Source of the DNA: Phycisphaerales bacterium Planc_01
Lineage (GTDB): Bacteria; Planctomycetota; Phycisphaerae; Sedimentisphaerales; Anaerobacaceae
Assembly: GCA_001603075.1 (NCBI GenBank)
Contig: LVBB01000022.1
Coordinates: 48,731-112,730 of the forward strand
Direction of reading: 5' to 3'
DNA length: 64,000 nucleotides
Both the position numbers and the translations under genes were made by a program. A model generated the notes under the pieces. It was not told the DNA's origin. It saw only the letters and a program-made list of their open reading frames with translations, and did no database searches. Each line of letters opens with the position of its first letter. Position 1 is the first letter of the stretch. Positions 46,760-55,830 of the stretch are shown here, one piece after another.

Positions 46760-48631
46760 TCACTTGGCGGGAACCAGCCAGGCGACGAACCCCCCGCCGT
46801 CCTGCATCTGCACGTCGATCTTCCGGCCTCGGTTGATCTTCGTGCGTTCGACGCTCATCGCAGCCGGCTCACCCTCGATGTCGCGGACCAGAACGGCCTC
46901 GTACGTGCCGTCGGCCAGAAACGACAGATCCAGCGGACAGGTTCTGGCCTTGCCGCCGTTGATGATCCCGACGAACCAGCTTGTCCCGCTACGCCGGGCA
47001 AAGGCCGCGACCTGCCCGATCTCGCTGCCGGCCAGCACGACCGTCTGGTCCCACGTGGACGGCATCGCCTTGATGACGTCCAGAGCGTTGCTTTCGAGGT
47101 AGAACTTCCAGTGATCGGCCCAGTGCATCAGCGGCGAGGTGTACACCACAGCCGAGGCAAGCTGAAGGGCCGCCGTGGTCCCCTTGAGCTTGTCCGGGTT
47201 GAATGTGCAGGGCGTGAAATCGCCGTGCCCGGCCAGGTAGCGCGTGAACGGAAGCGTTGCGTAGTGCGTCGCCGGCAGGTCGGACCACTTGTTGTACTCC
47301 AGCCCCCGGATGCCCTCGCGCGTCATCTCGTTCGGGAACGTCCGCGATTCGCCGGTCGGTTTGTTGGCCCCGTGGTAGTTGACCATGAGCTTGTGCCGCG
47401 CCGCCGTCGCCAGCGTGTAGGTGTAGAAATCGACCCGCGAGCGGGACTCCGAGTCCATGAAGTCGATCTTCACGCCGACGGCCCCCTGCCGAGCGCACCG
47501 CCTCAGGAAATCCTCCCTCGCGTCCGCCTGCTCCAGGCCGCCCCAGTGCTTCCAGACGTGAATGCCCACGCCCTTGCCCCTGGCGTAGTCGCACAGTTCC
47601 TTGAGGCAGGCCCACATGTCCTTGCCGGGCAGTTGCCAGGCCTTCTCCCAGCCGGCATCGACGAGGTAATACTCGAAGCCCATCTCGGCCGCCTTGTCCA
47701 CCCATTCCTTCTGGTAGCGAAACTCCACGCTGCTGTCCGACCACCAGTTCCACAGCGCGCGTCCCGGCTTGATCCATGGACTGTGGATGCCCTCGGCAAA
47801 CAGATTGGCGTCCGGCGCAGGGCACAGGTTCGCCACGATGTCGCTGTTGACCAGCGCGTTCAGGTCGGGGCCCGTCATCGTCACCCGCCAGGGCGTGCGG
47901 ATCGGGCCGGTCTCCTGCCAGCTCGCGTCGTCTTCGAAGACGCCTTGCAGCCATGTCGATCCGGTGGCGCGAAGCGTCATGCCGCTATAGGCGAGCAACC
48001 CCGCCTCGGTGATCGCGCCGTAGGTCCCGTCGGCGTATTCGACCGTAACGGGAAAGCCGATCTGCTCATCGGCCTTGACCTTCGACGGGGCCGCCTTGGC
48101 GTAGAAGCCTTCGTAGTTGGCGATGTTCGTCTGGTACCATATCTGACAGCCGTCCGGAAGGTCCCATGCGCTGGCCTCCCCGGAGACGGTCCGCCGGCCC
48201 ACCCCCGGAACGATGTAGCGATAGCCCAGACCATCGTCGAAGACGCGAACCTCAAGAACGTAGGCCGTCTTCGAACCGACGTGCGTCACGTCGATCTCGG
48301 CGCCGTTGTAGCGATTCACCGCCTCGGCGTGGACGCCCCGCCAGGGATACCGCTCGTCGTGCGTCGTCCGTCGGCAATCCCCCAGGGCCACGCCCTGCCC
48401 GAGATCGACGCCGTCCACCGTGATCCCCAGGGGCGACGGGCGCAGCAGAGCGGTCTTGACACCTTTCATGCGCTGGACGGCGTAGCTGAGCCGGCCGTCC
48501 GCACCGACGAGGACCTCGACCCGGACCTGCCCGCCGGGCGACTCGATCGCCACGGCCTCAGCCGAGCGGACGGTTCCAGCCAACACACACATCGACACAA
48601 ACGCAAGCACAGCAGCGACTCGAGCTGTCAT
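46760..48631 (-). CDS. Glycoside hydrolase family 97 (alpha-glycosidase)
   Basis: GH97 enzymes are exported alpha-glucosidases or alpha-galactosidases. The 623-residue protein has a signal peptide (VAAVLAFVSMCVLAGTVRSAEA), an N-terminal beta-sandwich (VAIESPGGQVRVEV), then a TIM barrel with NWWSDSSVEF, EYYLVDAGWEKAW, the VGVKIDFMDS strand (Asp390, position of the nucleophile in retaining members) and GLEYNKWSDLPATHYATLPF. A beta C-domain ends in GGGFVAWLVPAK. The carboxylate in KIDFMD favours the retaining, alpha-galactosidase-like branch over SusB-type inverting glucosidases. This subgroup call is an inference. Confidence 0.88.
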   Translation of the reverse strand: MTARVAAVLAFVSMCVLAGTVRSAEAVAIESPGGQVRVEVLVGADGRLSYAVQRMKGVKTALLRPSPLGITVDGVDLGQGVALGDCRRTTHDERYPWRGVHAEAVNRYNGAEIDVTHVGSKTAYVLEVRVFDDGLGYRYIVPGVGRRTVSGEASAWDLPDGCQIWYQTNIANYEGFYAKAAPSKVKADEQIGFPVTVEYADGTYGAITEAGLLAYSGMTLRATGSTWLQGVFEDDASWQETGPIRTPWRVTMTGPDLNALVNSDIVANLCPAPDANLFAEGIHSPWIKPGRALWNWWSDSSVEFRYQKEWVDKAAEMGFEYYLVDAGWEKAWQLPGKDMWACLKELCDYARGKGVGIHVWKHWGGLEQADAREDFLRRCARQGAVGVKIDFMDSESRSRVDFYTYTLATAARHKLMVNYHGANKPTGESRTFPNEMTREGIRGLEYNKWSDLPATHYATLPFTRYLAGHGDFTPCTFNPDKLKGTTAALQLASAVVYTSPLMHWADHWKFYLESNALDVIKAMPSTWDQTVVLAGSEIGQVAAFARRSGTSWFVGIINGGKARTCPLDLSFLADGTYEAVLVRDIEGEPAAMSVERTKINRGRKIDVQMQDGGGFVAWLVPAK

Positions 48632-48833
48632 CGCATCTTTCCTTTCCAGACGGCGGTATTTCGACGCGCCCCTCCGTTGGCCCTAAAGTGCCATATCGGC
48701 CGTTTCAATGCAACCCTCTGCCCGTCCGAAAGCAACTTTGGCGTTTCCTGGAGGTTGTTCGGCCGGTATCATAGTGGAGACACCCGGCCGGTGCCGTCCG
48801 GTCCGAATTCATGGCAAAGGGAGGACATGCAAG

Positions 48834-50093
48834 ATGACACGATATCGGTCGATTCCCACCTTCGTGAGCCTGTCGTTGATCGTCGCAACGATGAACGTCT
48901 CGAATGCAGTCGCCGACTGGAAGGCACAGGCCGACGCCCGCATCGAGCAGCTCCGCAAGCAGGACGTGCGTCTGCAGGTGGTCAACGCTCAGGGCGAGCC
49001 GGTCGCGGGTGTCCGCATCGAAGCCCGGCAGGTCCGCAAAGCCTTTCCATTCGGCGCCGCCATAGGCCGCGCGATCCTGGGCAACCCCCGGCTCCAGGAG
49101 TTCTTCAAAGACCACTTCAACTGGGCGGTCTTCGAGAACGAAACGAAGTGGTACGCCAACGAGCGTAGTCCCGGCCGGGTCGACTATACCACTGCCGATG
49201 CGATGTTCGCCTGGTGCCAGGCCAACGGAATCCCGGTGCGGGGCCACTGCGTCTTCTGGGAGCCCGAGAAGTGGCAGACGAAATGGGTCCAGCCCCTGAC
49301 CGGCGACGCGCTGCGAGAAGCCGTCGAGCGACGACTCGAAAGCGTCGTGCCCCACTTCCGGGGCAAGTTCGTCCATTGGGATGTCAACAACGAGATGCTC
49401 CACGGCGACTTCTTCAAGGCCCGCCTCGGCGAGTCGATCTGGCCGTGGATGTTCCAGCGCGCGCACGAGCTCGACCCGGACGCGAAGCTGTTCGTCAACG
49501 AGTTCAACATCCTCTCCGTCGACCAGGATTTCAAGGAGGTGCAGACCGACGAATACGTCGCCCACACGCGATGGCTGATCGACCAGGGCGCCCCGATCCA
49601 CGGCGTGGGCCTCCAGGGCCACATCTGGGCCGAGGACATCCTCTCGAAGCCGCATGTCCTCAAGGAGCGGCTCGACAAGGTCGCGACCCTGAACCTGCCG
49701 ATCTGGATCAGCGAGTTCGACGTCGCCGACGACGACGAGCAAAGCTGCGCCGACAAGCTCGAACTGGTCTACCGCACCGCCTACAGCCATCCGGCGGTCG
49801 AGGGGATCGTGATGTGGGTCGTCTGGGCGGGCAACTCCTGGCGCGGCCCCAACGCCGGCATCGCCCGACGCGACTGGACCCTGAACGAAGCGGGCAAACG
49901 ATACGAGGCCCTGATGCGAGAGTGGTCCACCGAAACCTCCGGCGAAAGCAGTGCCGACGGCCTCTTCGCCTTTCGCGGCTTCCACGGCGACTACAAGGTA
50001 ACCATTACCCCCCGCGAGGGCGACCCCGTGACCCAACAGATACAAGTCACCCCGGGACCGCAGGCCCAGACCCTGACAATCCGTCTGCCGTGA
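48834..50093 (+). CDS. Endo-1,4-beta-xylanase, family GH10
   Basis: The ATG at 48834 follows GGGAGG and opens a signal peptide (IPTFVSLSLIVATMNVSNAVA). After a short Ig-like strand region (VRLQVVNAQGEPVAGVRI) the TIM barrel has FPFGAAIGRAI, NWAVFENETKWYANE, GHCVFWEPEKWQ (usually W in HxLVW), acid/base Glu187 in WDVNNEML and nucleophile Glu294 in PIWISEFDV. These are GH10 hallmarks. The last about 60 residues form a small strand-rich tail. It probably cuts xylan whose glucuronoyl and acetyl groups could be removed by the CE15-SGNH esterase of this window. Confidence 0.92.
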   Translation: MTRYRSIPTFVSLSLIVATMNVSNAVADWKAQADARIEQLRKQDVRLQVVNAQGEPVAGVRIEARQVRKAFPFGAAIGRAILGNPRLQEFFKDHFNWAVFENETKWYANERSPGRVDYTTADAMFAWCQANGIPVRGHCVFWEPEKWQTKWVQPLTGDALREAVERRLESVVPHFRGKFVHWDVNNEMLHGDFFKARLGESIWPWMFQRAHELDPDAKLFVNEFNILSVDQDFKEVQTDEYVAHTRWLIDQGAPIHGVGLQGHIWAEDILSKPHVLKERLDKVATLNLPIWISEFDVADDDEQSCADKLELVYRTAYSHPAVEGIVMWVVWAGNSWRGPNAGIARRDWTLNEAGKRYEALMREWSTETSGESSADGLFAFRGFHGDYKVTITPREGDPVTQQIQVTPGPQAQTLTIRLP

Positions 50094-50153
50094 TTGCCGA
50101 CCGTGCTCCCCGACCACCAGCCGTCCGCAAAGACGCCTCTGACAAAGACAATC

Positions 50154-50483
50154 TTATTCGCGTCGCCGCCGGGACGGAGGCTGGGCCTTCTTGGCCCGTG
50201 GCGACCAGTACCCCGGCTTCCTTCGGCAGTGAGCGAAGGCGACAACCCAGAGATGGTCTTCTTGAGGCAGGTACACGATGAAGTACGGAAAGCGGTGGAC
50301 CAGATACCTGCGTGTGCCGTCCAAGTGGATGGGCCATCGGCCGGGAGCCTGTTGGATGGTCTCCAGCGACGCCTTGATCTCCTTCTCGAAGTCCAAGCCG
50401 AGTCCCGCACATCGATTCTCGTAGAACGCCACCGCCTCCCATAACTCGATCTGCGCCTCGTCGAGAATGAGAATAGGCGTCAT
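50154..50483 (-). CDS. RelE/ParE-type toxin
   Basis: The 109-residue protein has the ParE/RelE-like layout: an N-terminal alpha hairpin (ELWEAVAFYENRCAGLGLDF), a connecting APGRWPIHLDGTRRYLVHRF strand segment and VYLPQEDHLWVVAFAHCRRKP, the C-terminal strands with the basic residues typical of these toxins. The final ten residues are Arg/Lys-rich. ATG 50483 overlaps the antitoxin stop (ATGA), so this is a two-gene operon. Whether it targets ribosome-bound mRNA or gyrase is unknown. Confidence 0.85.
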   Translation of the reverse strand: MTPILILDEAQIELWEAVAFYENRCAGLGLDFEKEIKASLETIQQAPGRWPIHLDGTRRYLVHRFPYFIVYLPQEDHLWVVAFAHCRRKPGYWSPRAKKAQPPSRRRRE

Positions 50484-50707
50484 TTCAGCTTGGCCTCGAT
50501 CTCCGCAAGAACGTCGGCGGCCGGGCGGCCCGTTGCCTTGCCGCTCTCGATCCTGCGGACCCGCCGGCGAATCTCGGCCTCCTGTTCGGGACTCAACTCA
50601 TACGCGCCGGGCTCGTCCAGGCTCAGGATCAGATCGTGGGCGAGACTCGCCCGTTCACCCACCGACAGGGTCATCGCCTCTTTTCGAATCTCTTCGACGC
50701 TCTTCAT
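50480..50707 (-). CDS. Addiction-module antitoxin (Unstab_antitox type)
   Basis: The 75-residue protein has an N-terminal short helix with LSVGERASLAHDLILSLDEP, the signature of the putative addiction-module component family whose members accompany RelE/ParE toxins. The C-terminal half (SPEQEAEIRRRVRRIESGKA, then ADVLAEIEAKLK) would form the toxin-binding helix. It is the upstream gene, coupled by a four-base overlap to the toxin. A canonical promoter lies directly in front of its ATG. Confidence 0.85.
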   Translation of the reverse strand: MKSVEEIRKEAMTLSVGERASLAHDLILSLDEPGAYELSPEQEAEIRRRVRRIESGKATGRPAADVLAEIEAKLK

Positions 50708-50713
50708 AGCCCC

Positions 50714-50742
50714 ATCCTACCTTGTCGGCACATGACTGTCAA
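50714..50742 (-). promoter_or_regulatory. Promoter of the RelE-type toxin-antitoxin operon, apparently leaderless
   Basis: On the minus strand TTGACA (50742-50737) and TAGGAT (50719-50714) are 17 bases apart. The start would be near 50707, exactly at the antitoxin ATG, implying a leaderless transcript. Confidence 0.5.
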
Positions 50743-50926
50743 CATCGTCTGCCCCAACCGCCGGGATAGCCGATGACGCCCCCAACACCCACGTCGCACG
50801 CTGCGCGTCTCATACCCATTCGGTGCTGAACTGGCCTGATTCGTATCCTTCCTTCAGACGACAGAACTTGACATCCGGAAGCAATAGCCGATCAAAGCCA
50901 TGCACGGGCCGCGGATGCAGAACGCC

Positions 50927-51595
50927 TCAAACCTGGAAAGGACTGCATCCAAAGCCACAGAGCAGCATCGCTGATATCGGGCAGCGGGCATACTCCATGC
51001 CCGTCTCCTCATTCGGGCGGAGAAACGTAGCAGACCATAGCTTGGTCGAAAGGTAGATATCGCCTACGGACTGCCCGGTTCGAGTATCAACCCTTTGAGT
51101 AATCAACTCCTCACCGGTCAACAGCATCTGAAGGTTGTGCTCGCTGAAACAGAGGGCCGAAGCCTGAAAGTGAAACGTCCCAACGGCCACGAGCACCGGG
51201 TGTCCCAATCCTGCACATTGCGGCGTCTTCTTTCTGCTGGCTTCGAAGATCGCGTCGTTCAGCGATCCGTAGTAGCAGGCCTTGCCATCGGCCTCATCAG
51301 GCAACCCGGTGGCTTTTGTCACCTTGGCGATGGACAGACAGGTGACCTCAGTTAAGAAGGTCTTGCCGCCTTGGACACAGCGGAAATCGCAAGCCTGAGC
51401 TCGGCCCGTCAAGTCCTCATTGGGCTCGACTGTGTTGCCATTCTGTTGAAGAACCTGGCGCACCTGAGCCTCGCACATCGCGGCCTCGGGATCCGCACTC
51501 AGCAGTCCCTCCCAGTTCTTCAGGTACTGCCTGTTGAACCCCGACAGCCACTGGCTGTGTTCCTTAACCAACTTGACATCAGGTCCGAACAACAT
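50927..51595 (-). CDS. Hypothetical protein of atypical composition
   Basis: A 222-residue protein with no recognised family. Visible features: a helical N-terminus (KEHSQWLSGFNRQYLKNWEG), then NEDLTGRAQACDFRCVQGGK and FLTEVTCLS. This Asp..Glu-x-Thr pattern on consecutive strands is vaguely like a nuclease-fold core (D...ExK with the Lys replaced), which is only a guess. Several Cys follow (AMCEAQ, KTPQCAGL, ISAMLLCGFGC). The DNA is visibly less GC-rich than the neighbours. It sits alone beside the toxin-antitoxin pair, so recent acquisition is likely. No strong ribosome site precedes ATG 51595. Confidence 0.5.
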   Translation of the reverse strand: MLFGPDVKLVKEHSQWLSGFNRQYLKNWEGLLSADPEAAMCEAQVRQVLQQNGNTVEPNEDLTGRAQACDFRCVQGGKTFLTEVTCLSIAKVTKATGLPDEADGKACYYGSLNDAIFEASRKKTPQCAGLGHPVLVAVGTFHFQASALCFSEHNLQMLLTGEELITQRVDTRTGQSVGDIYLSTKLWSATFLRPNEETGMEYARCPISAMLLCGFGCSPFQV

Positions 51596-51723
51596 GGATG
51601 TTCATCATCTTCAATCTTACCGCACGCTGTCTTGAGCTCTGATCTTCCGAAGTCGACCGTCTCGTCAACTGTTAGCCTTCAGTACATACCTCTTCGGGCC
51701 CGCCTGGGACGTATGCCATTTGA

Positions 51724-52074
51724 TCATTCCTGTCGGGTGCTTCGGAGGGTTTCGAGGTTGGCTTTGGCGTGTGGGACCTGGTCGAGGAACTTGCTGATGG
51801 TCGGGCAGGGGTAGTCGTCGCACAGGGCGCAGCTCTTGACGTGGCGATCCAGGCCGCACTTGCGAATCTCGCACTCGCCGCAGTGGCCGATGTGCACGCC
51901 TTCGAGCTTCAGGCAGCCCACGCAGTTGACCTGATCGGGCGGAATCTCGACGCCGAACTGCTTGGACCACTCCGCGGCGGTCCTGGCCCGCAGGGCCTGG
52001 TCGTCGGTTCGGTAAGCGATCAACGCCGGACAAGCCGCACAGTCCAATCCACACATCGCCAGCAACATCGCCAT
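51724..52074 (-). CDS. DUF3795-type cysteine-rich protein
   Basis: The 116-residue protein matches DUF3795: N-terminal MCGLDCAACPALIA, then VNCVGCLKLEGVHIGHCGECEIRKC and SCALCDDYPCPTISKF. The eight or more paired cysteines are likely to bind metal, but the molecular function of the family is unknown. ATG 52074 has GGGAG six bases upstream; an ATG two codons later is possible. It is a single-gene unit. Confidence 0.82.
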   Translation of the reverse strand: MAMLLAMCGLDCAACPALIAYRTDDQALRARTAAEWSKQFGVEIPPDQVNCVGCLKLEGVHIGHCGECEIRKCGLDRHVKSCALCDDYPCPTISKFLDQVPHAKANLETLRSTRQE

Positions 52075-52270
52075 CTCGGTCTCCCTTCATGCCCCCGGAA
52101 CCGGCCCGGAGCAGCCACACCGTCTTTTTTGTTCTTGCCTCGGCCCCGCGCAGCGATCCTCCCCATCTGCACTACAGACGCCGCCGGTCCGCACTACGTC
52201 GGCATTCTACGGGCCTTCCGCCACATAGGCAAATGGCAATTCCGCGCTCTTGCAGCGGGCCGGAACAAGG

Positions 52271-52297
52271 AAGGCACGGCCGTCATAGCCGTGCCTT
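52271..52297 (-). terminator. Strong hairpin behind the Gfo/Idh gene
   Basis: AAGGCACGGC and GCCGTGCCTT form a perfect 10-base-pair stem with a seven-base loop. Read on the minus strand it follows the oxidoreductase stop by about 28 bases and continues with CCTTGTTCC, a weak T-tract. It may be a terminator or RNA-stabilising stem. Confidence 0.45.
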
Positions 52298-52324
52298 CGA
52301 GACTGAAGAAACCAGAATGAGTGC

Positions 52325-53806
52325 TTAGACTTCGTCGCGGACGACGAAGGGCTCGCGGTAGGAACACTTGATGAACTTGTTGGCCTTCTCGGCGTTGGCG
52401 CCGACGAATCTCTCCTGCTTGCGATCATAGGTCAGTTGCGGCCCGAGCACGAAGTGGTCCTTCGCCGGATCGACCCCATTGCCGTCGAGCTGTTCGAGCA
52501 TGTCGTTCAGCGTGTTCAGCGCGTCCTCGTGCGACTTCATCGCGCCGCGGACCTCGTCGACGGACGCCTCGGCGCCCGCCCGCCAGGCGACGTTGGCCTG
52601 ATGGCAGATGACCGTCCCCAGATGCCCCATTTCGACGTCGGCCGCCAGGTCCTGGCGCCGTCCGCTGCGAATCGCGGCGATGAAGTTGCCGGCGTGCGCG
52701 CCGCCCCCGTCGCCCTTGTACTGGTGCACGCGCTCGCCGTTGTTGTCATGGAACCAGCCGCCGCCGCGGGCGATGCGAACGCTGCCGGCCTCGCACTGGA
52801 TGTAGTTGCCGCCGCGAGCGCCGAGATAGACCGCGCCGCTGTTGCCGCCCTTGCGCTTCGGGTCGGGCAGGTTGCGGATATCGACTACCAAAGGCACTCC
52901 GTCGTAGTCCATCAAAGCGAAGTGCACGTTCGGCGTCTGGCCGTTGTCGTCCCAGGCGAACCGGTTGCCCGCCGCGACCATCTTCGTCGGCACGTCGTTC
53001 CAGCCGAGGATATGGCGCACGTCGTCCAGGTAGTGGATGCCCCAGTTGGCCATTTCGCCGTCGCCCCAGTTCCACTGCCAGTGCCAGTCGTAGTGGAAGC
53101 TCTGGCGCATCACCGGGCTCATGGGGGCCGGACCCGCCCAGAGGTTGTAGTCGATGTTGGCCGCCACCGGCTGCGGCGTCGTCACCTTGCCGATGCTCTG
53201 CCTCGAATGCAGTACGGAGCAGTGGACCCACTTGACCTTGCCGTACTTGCCCGACTGGATGTCACGCGCCGCCTCCTGCACCCCCGGACACGACCGATGC
53301 TGCGTGCCCGCCTGCACGATGCGATTGTACTTGCGGGCCGCCTCGACCATCTTGCGGCCCTCCCAGATCGAGTGGCTCACCGGCTTCTCGACGTACACGT
53401 GCTTGCCCGCCTGGCAGCCCCAGACGGTCATCAGCGAGTGCCAGTGGTTCGGCGCCGCGATCACGATGGCGTCGATATCCTTGCGGTCCAACACGTCGCG
53501 GATATCGGCATATCCCTTGATGGCATCGTCGCCGACCTCGTACTTGGCCTTGAACTCCGCGAGGCGCTTGCCGAGAATCTCCTTGTCCGGCTCACACAAG
53601 GCCACGACCCGCACGCCCGGCAGCCCCTGGAACCGGCCGACGTGCCCGTTGCCCTGGCTGTTGATCCCGGCCACGGCGATGCGAACCTCGTCGTTCGCCC
53701 CCCGCGCCCGGGTGACCAGATGAGAGGAGCCCGACAGGGCCAGATACGACCCGGCTGTGGCGGCGACACTGCGTTGGAGGAAGTTACGGCGACTGATCTG
53801 CTTCAT
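52325..53806 (-). CDS. Tat-exported Gfo/Idh/MocA family oxidoreductase
   Basis: ATG 53806 opens a classic twin-arginine signal (QISRRNFLQRSVAATAGSY). The 493-residue protein then has a Rossmann domain with RIAVAGINSQGNGHVGRFQG, IAAPNHWHSLM and the EKPVSHS dinucleotide-binding/active-site motif, followed by the C-terminal sheet with FHYDWHWQWNWGDGEMANWG and HYLDDVRHILG. Exported members are abundant in planctomycetes and oxidise or epimerise sugars outside the cytoplasm using a tightly held NAD(P). The substrate is not determinable. AAGGA precedes the start. Confidence 0.92.
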   Translation of the reverse strand: MKQISRRNFLQRSVAATAGSYLALSGSSHLVTRARGANDEVRIAVAGINSQGNGHVGRFQGLPGVRVVALCEPDKEILGKRLAEFKAKYEVGDDAIKGYADIRDVLDRKDIDAIVIAAPNHWHSLMTVWGCQAGKHVYVEKPVSHSIWEGRKMVEAARKYNRIVQAGTQHRSCPGVQEAARDIQSGKYGKVKWVHCSVLHSRQSIGKVTTPQPVAANIDYNLWAGPAPMSPVMRQSFHYDWHWQWNWGDGEMANWGIHYLDDVRHILGWNDVPTKMVAAGNRFAWDDNGQTPNVHFALMDYDGVPLVVDIRNLPDPKRKGGNSGAVYLGARGGNYIQCEAGSVRIARGGGWFHDNNGERVHQYKGDGGGAHAGNFIAAIRSGRRQDLAADVEMGHLGTVICHQANVAWRAGAEASVDEVRGAMKSHEDALNTLNDMLEQLDGNGVDPAKDHFVLGPQLTYDRKQERFVGANAEKANKFIKCSYREPFVVRDEV

Positions 53807-54119
53807 CTTCGTTTCCTTTCGCTCACTTCGAGACGCGCCCGCCCGGCCGACGCCCAACGGCCCGCGCCGGATGGCATGCGCACCGGACATCCGGTAAAGA
53901 CGGTCATCTTACACCATCCATTCCCACATTTGAACCATTTTATCCACCCCACGCATCTTCTCCCCGCCCCCTGCAATTCCTCTGTGGGGCAGATCACTAC
54001 AATTGTTTGAAATCTTACGGGGGGTACGGTATCTTGTTGCTCGAAAAGCTGTGCGACGCGGCTATGCATGGCTGCGGGGGGAATGTAGGCTTCATGAAAC
54101 CAGATGGGAAATCCCAATC

Positions 54120-55580
54120 ATGACCAAGTACAAGCACGTTCTTGCGTTGAACCCGTACTTCGCCCATACCACGGCGATCATGCATCTGTTCCCGCCCACC
54201 GGCCTGGAGTACATCGTCGCCAGTATGAAGGACTTGGTCGGCAAAGTGACCCAGCTCGACCTCCGCTATGAGAAGGCCTACCAGGACCCGGCGGCACTGG
54301 GCGCGTTCATCCGCCGGGACGTCGATCTCGTGTGCGTCAGCATCCGCTGGCACACCCAGTTCGAGAGAATCTGCGACTTCGTCGCCCAACTGCCCGACGA
54401 GGTCCCGATCGTCGTCGGGGGCTACGAGGCGACCCTGGAAGTCGAACAGTTGTTTCAACGCTGCCCCAACGTCGATATGGTCGTGCGCGGCGAGGGCGAG
54501 GAGATCATCAGGCAAATCGTGACCGGCGTGCCGTACGAGGAGATTCGCGGGCTTTCTTTCCGGCGTAACGGCCAAATCGTCCACAACGAGAACCAGGTCC
54601 TGCCCGACCTGGCGCATATCGCCTATCCCGACCGGTCTCTGCGCCGCCATGAGTACTACTGGCTGCAAGGAGGCTGTCGGCTCAGCCGGCGGACGTTCGA
54701 CACCGTGCTCACGACGCGGGGTTGTCCGTTCAAGTGCAAATTCTGCACCTTCAGTCTCAACCCGCTCGGGCAAAAGCGCGAGTACACGGAGCGGCCGATC
54801 GAATCGGTGATCGAGGAGCTCAAGGGCATCACCGCCGACATCGTGCTCTTCAGCGACGACAACATGTTCACGAACCTTCAACGCAGCGAGCAGCTTTGCG
54901 ATTTGATCATCGAAAGCGGCATCAAGAAGATGTTCGTCGTTCAGGCCCGCGTGGACATCGCCAAACATCCCAGGATCCTCGACAAGGCGCAGCAGGCCGG
55001 CTTCAAGATCTTCCTGATGGGCATCGAGTCGCCGCACGACCGCATCCTGGCCCAACTGCAAAAGGGCATCACGCAACAGGTGATTCGCGATTCGATGGCG
55101 GTCCTGAGACAGTACGACTTCCTCCTGCACGGCTACTTCATCTACGGCAATCTCGGCGAGACCGAAGAAGAGATGCTCTATATCGCCAGGTTCGCCAGCG
55201 AGATCGGGCTGGACACCATCAGCTATCAGAAGCTCCGCATCGAGAAATTCTCCCCCTTGAAGGAAGTCGTCGAGAGCACGCCGGGTTATTATTACGGGCG
55301 CATCGGCGGCCACGTCTACTCCGACCGCTACGGTCGCAAAGAGCTCAAACGGATCCGCAGCCGAATCAGCCGCGAGTTCTACACCCCTCGGCAGTTGCTC
55401 CGGATCGTCAAGAAGGCCCGCCAGATCGGACTGGTTACGCCCCGCGACGTGGTCGTACCCCTGCTCAAGCTGCCGCTCCTCCTGGGCAGTGTGGCCCTCG
55501 GCAAGACACACAAGAAAAGGCAGCGAGCCGCCGCAGGCATCCGTATCTCGGCATCGAACCGCACGCCGCTGGCCGAATGA
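54120..55580 (+). CDS. B12-binding-domain radical SAM protein
   Basis: The 486-residue enzyme starts (ATG 54120) with KHVLALNPYFAHTTAIMHLF and a Rossmann-like B12-binding domain to about residue 150 (VVGGYEATLEV, NVDMVVRGEGEE). The radical SAM core has the 4Fe-4S triad Cys202, Cys206 and Cys209 (TRGCPFKCKFCTFS) followed by ESVIEELKGI and DDNMF. The family (class B-like enzymes related to methyltransferases and BchE-type cyclases) modifies unactivated carbons. The last 100 residues are helical and basic. A longer N-terminus from 54003 is possible but untypical. The product is unknown. Confidence 0.82.
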   Translation: MTKYKHVLALNPYFAHTTAIMHLFPPTGLEYIVASMKDLVGKVTQLDLRYEKAYQDPAALGAFIRRDVDLVCVSIRWHTQFERICDFVAQLPDEVPIVVGGYEATLEVEQLFQRCPNVDMVVRGEGEEIIRQIVTGVPYEEIRGLSFRRNGQIVHNENQVLPDLAHIAYPDRSLRRHEYYWLQGGCRLSRRTFDTVLTTRGCPFKCKFCTFSLNPLGQKREYTERPIESVIEELKGITADIVLFSDDNMFTNLQRSEQLCDLIIESGIKKMFVVQARVDIAKHPRILDKAQQAGFKIFLMGIESPHDRILAQLQKGITQQVIRDSMAVLRQYDFLLHGYFIYGNLGETEEEMLYIARFASEIGLDTISYQKLRIEKFSPLKEVVESTPGYYYGRIGGHVYSDRYGRKELKRIRSRISREFYTPRQLLRIVKKARQIGLVTPRDVVVPLLKLPLLLGSVALGKTHKKRQRAAAGIRISASNRTPLAE

Positions 55581-55830
55581 GGACCAACCAAGTCCGGCGG
55601 TAACAGTAGAGTGGGGCTTGCCCCACCGCCTCGCTGTCAGCGTTTGTATGCCCTCACGGGCACACTACGAACGGCGAGATACGAGATACGAGCAAAGCCT
55701 GCCCCGAGCGAAGCCAAGGGGAGATACGGCTGCGAAAACGGTGCAGCGACAGCCACGATTGGCTGCCGCTGCGGTTTGACCGTCTGAAGGATTGTCGTTC
55801 ATCGGCCCATGCGAGCCGGAGGATGCGTCA

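Noticed and set aside
54003..54119. N-terminal extension of the radical SAM protein
   Set aside because: It would start at TTG without a ribosome site, and the family core begins at the ATG at 54120.
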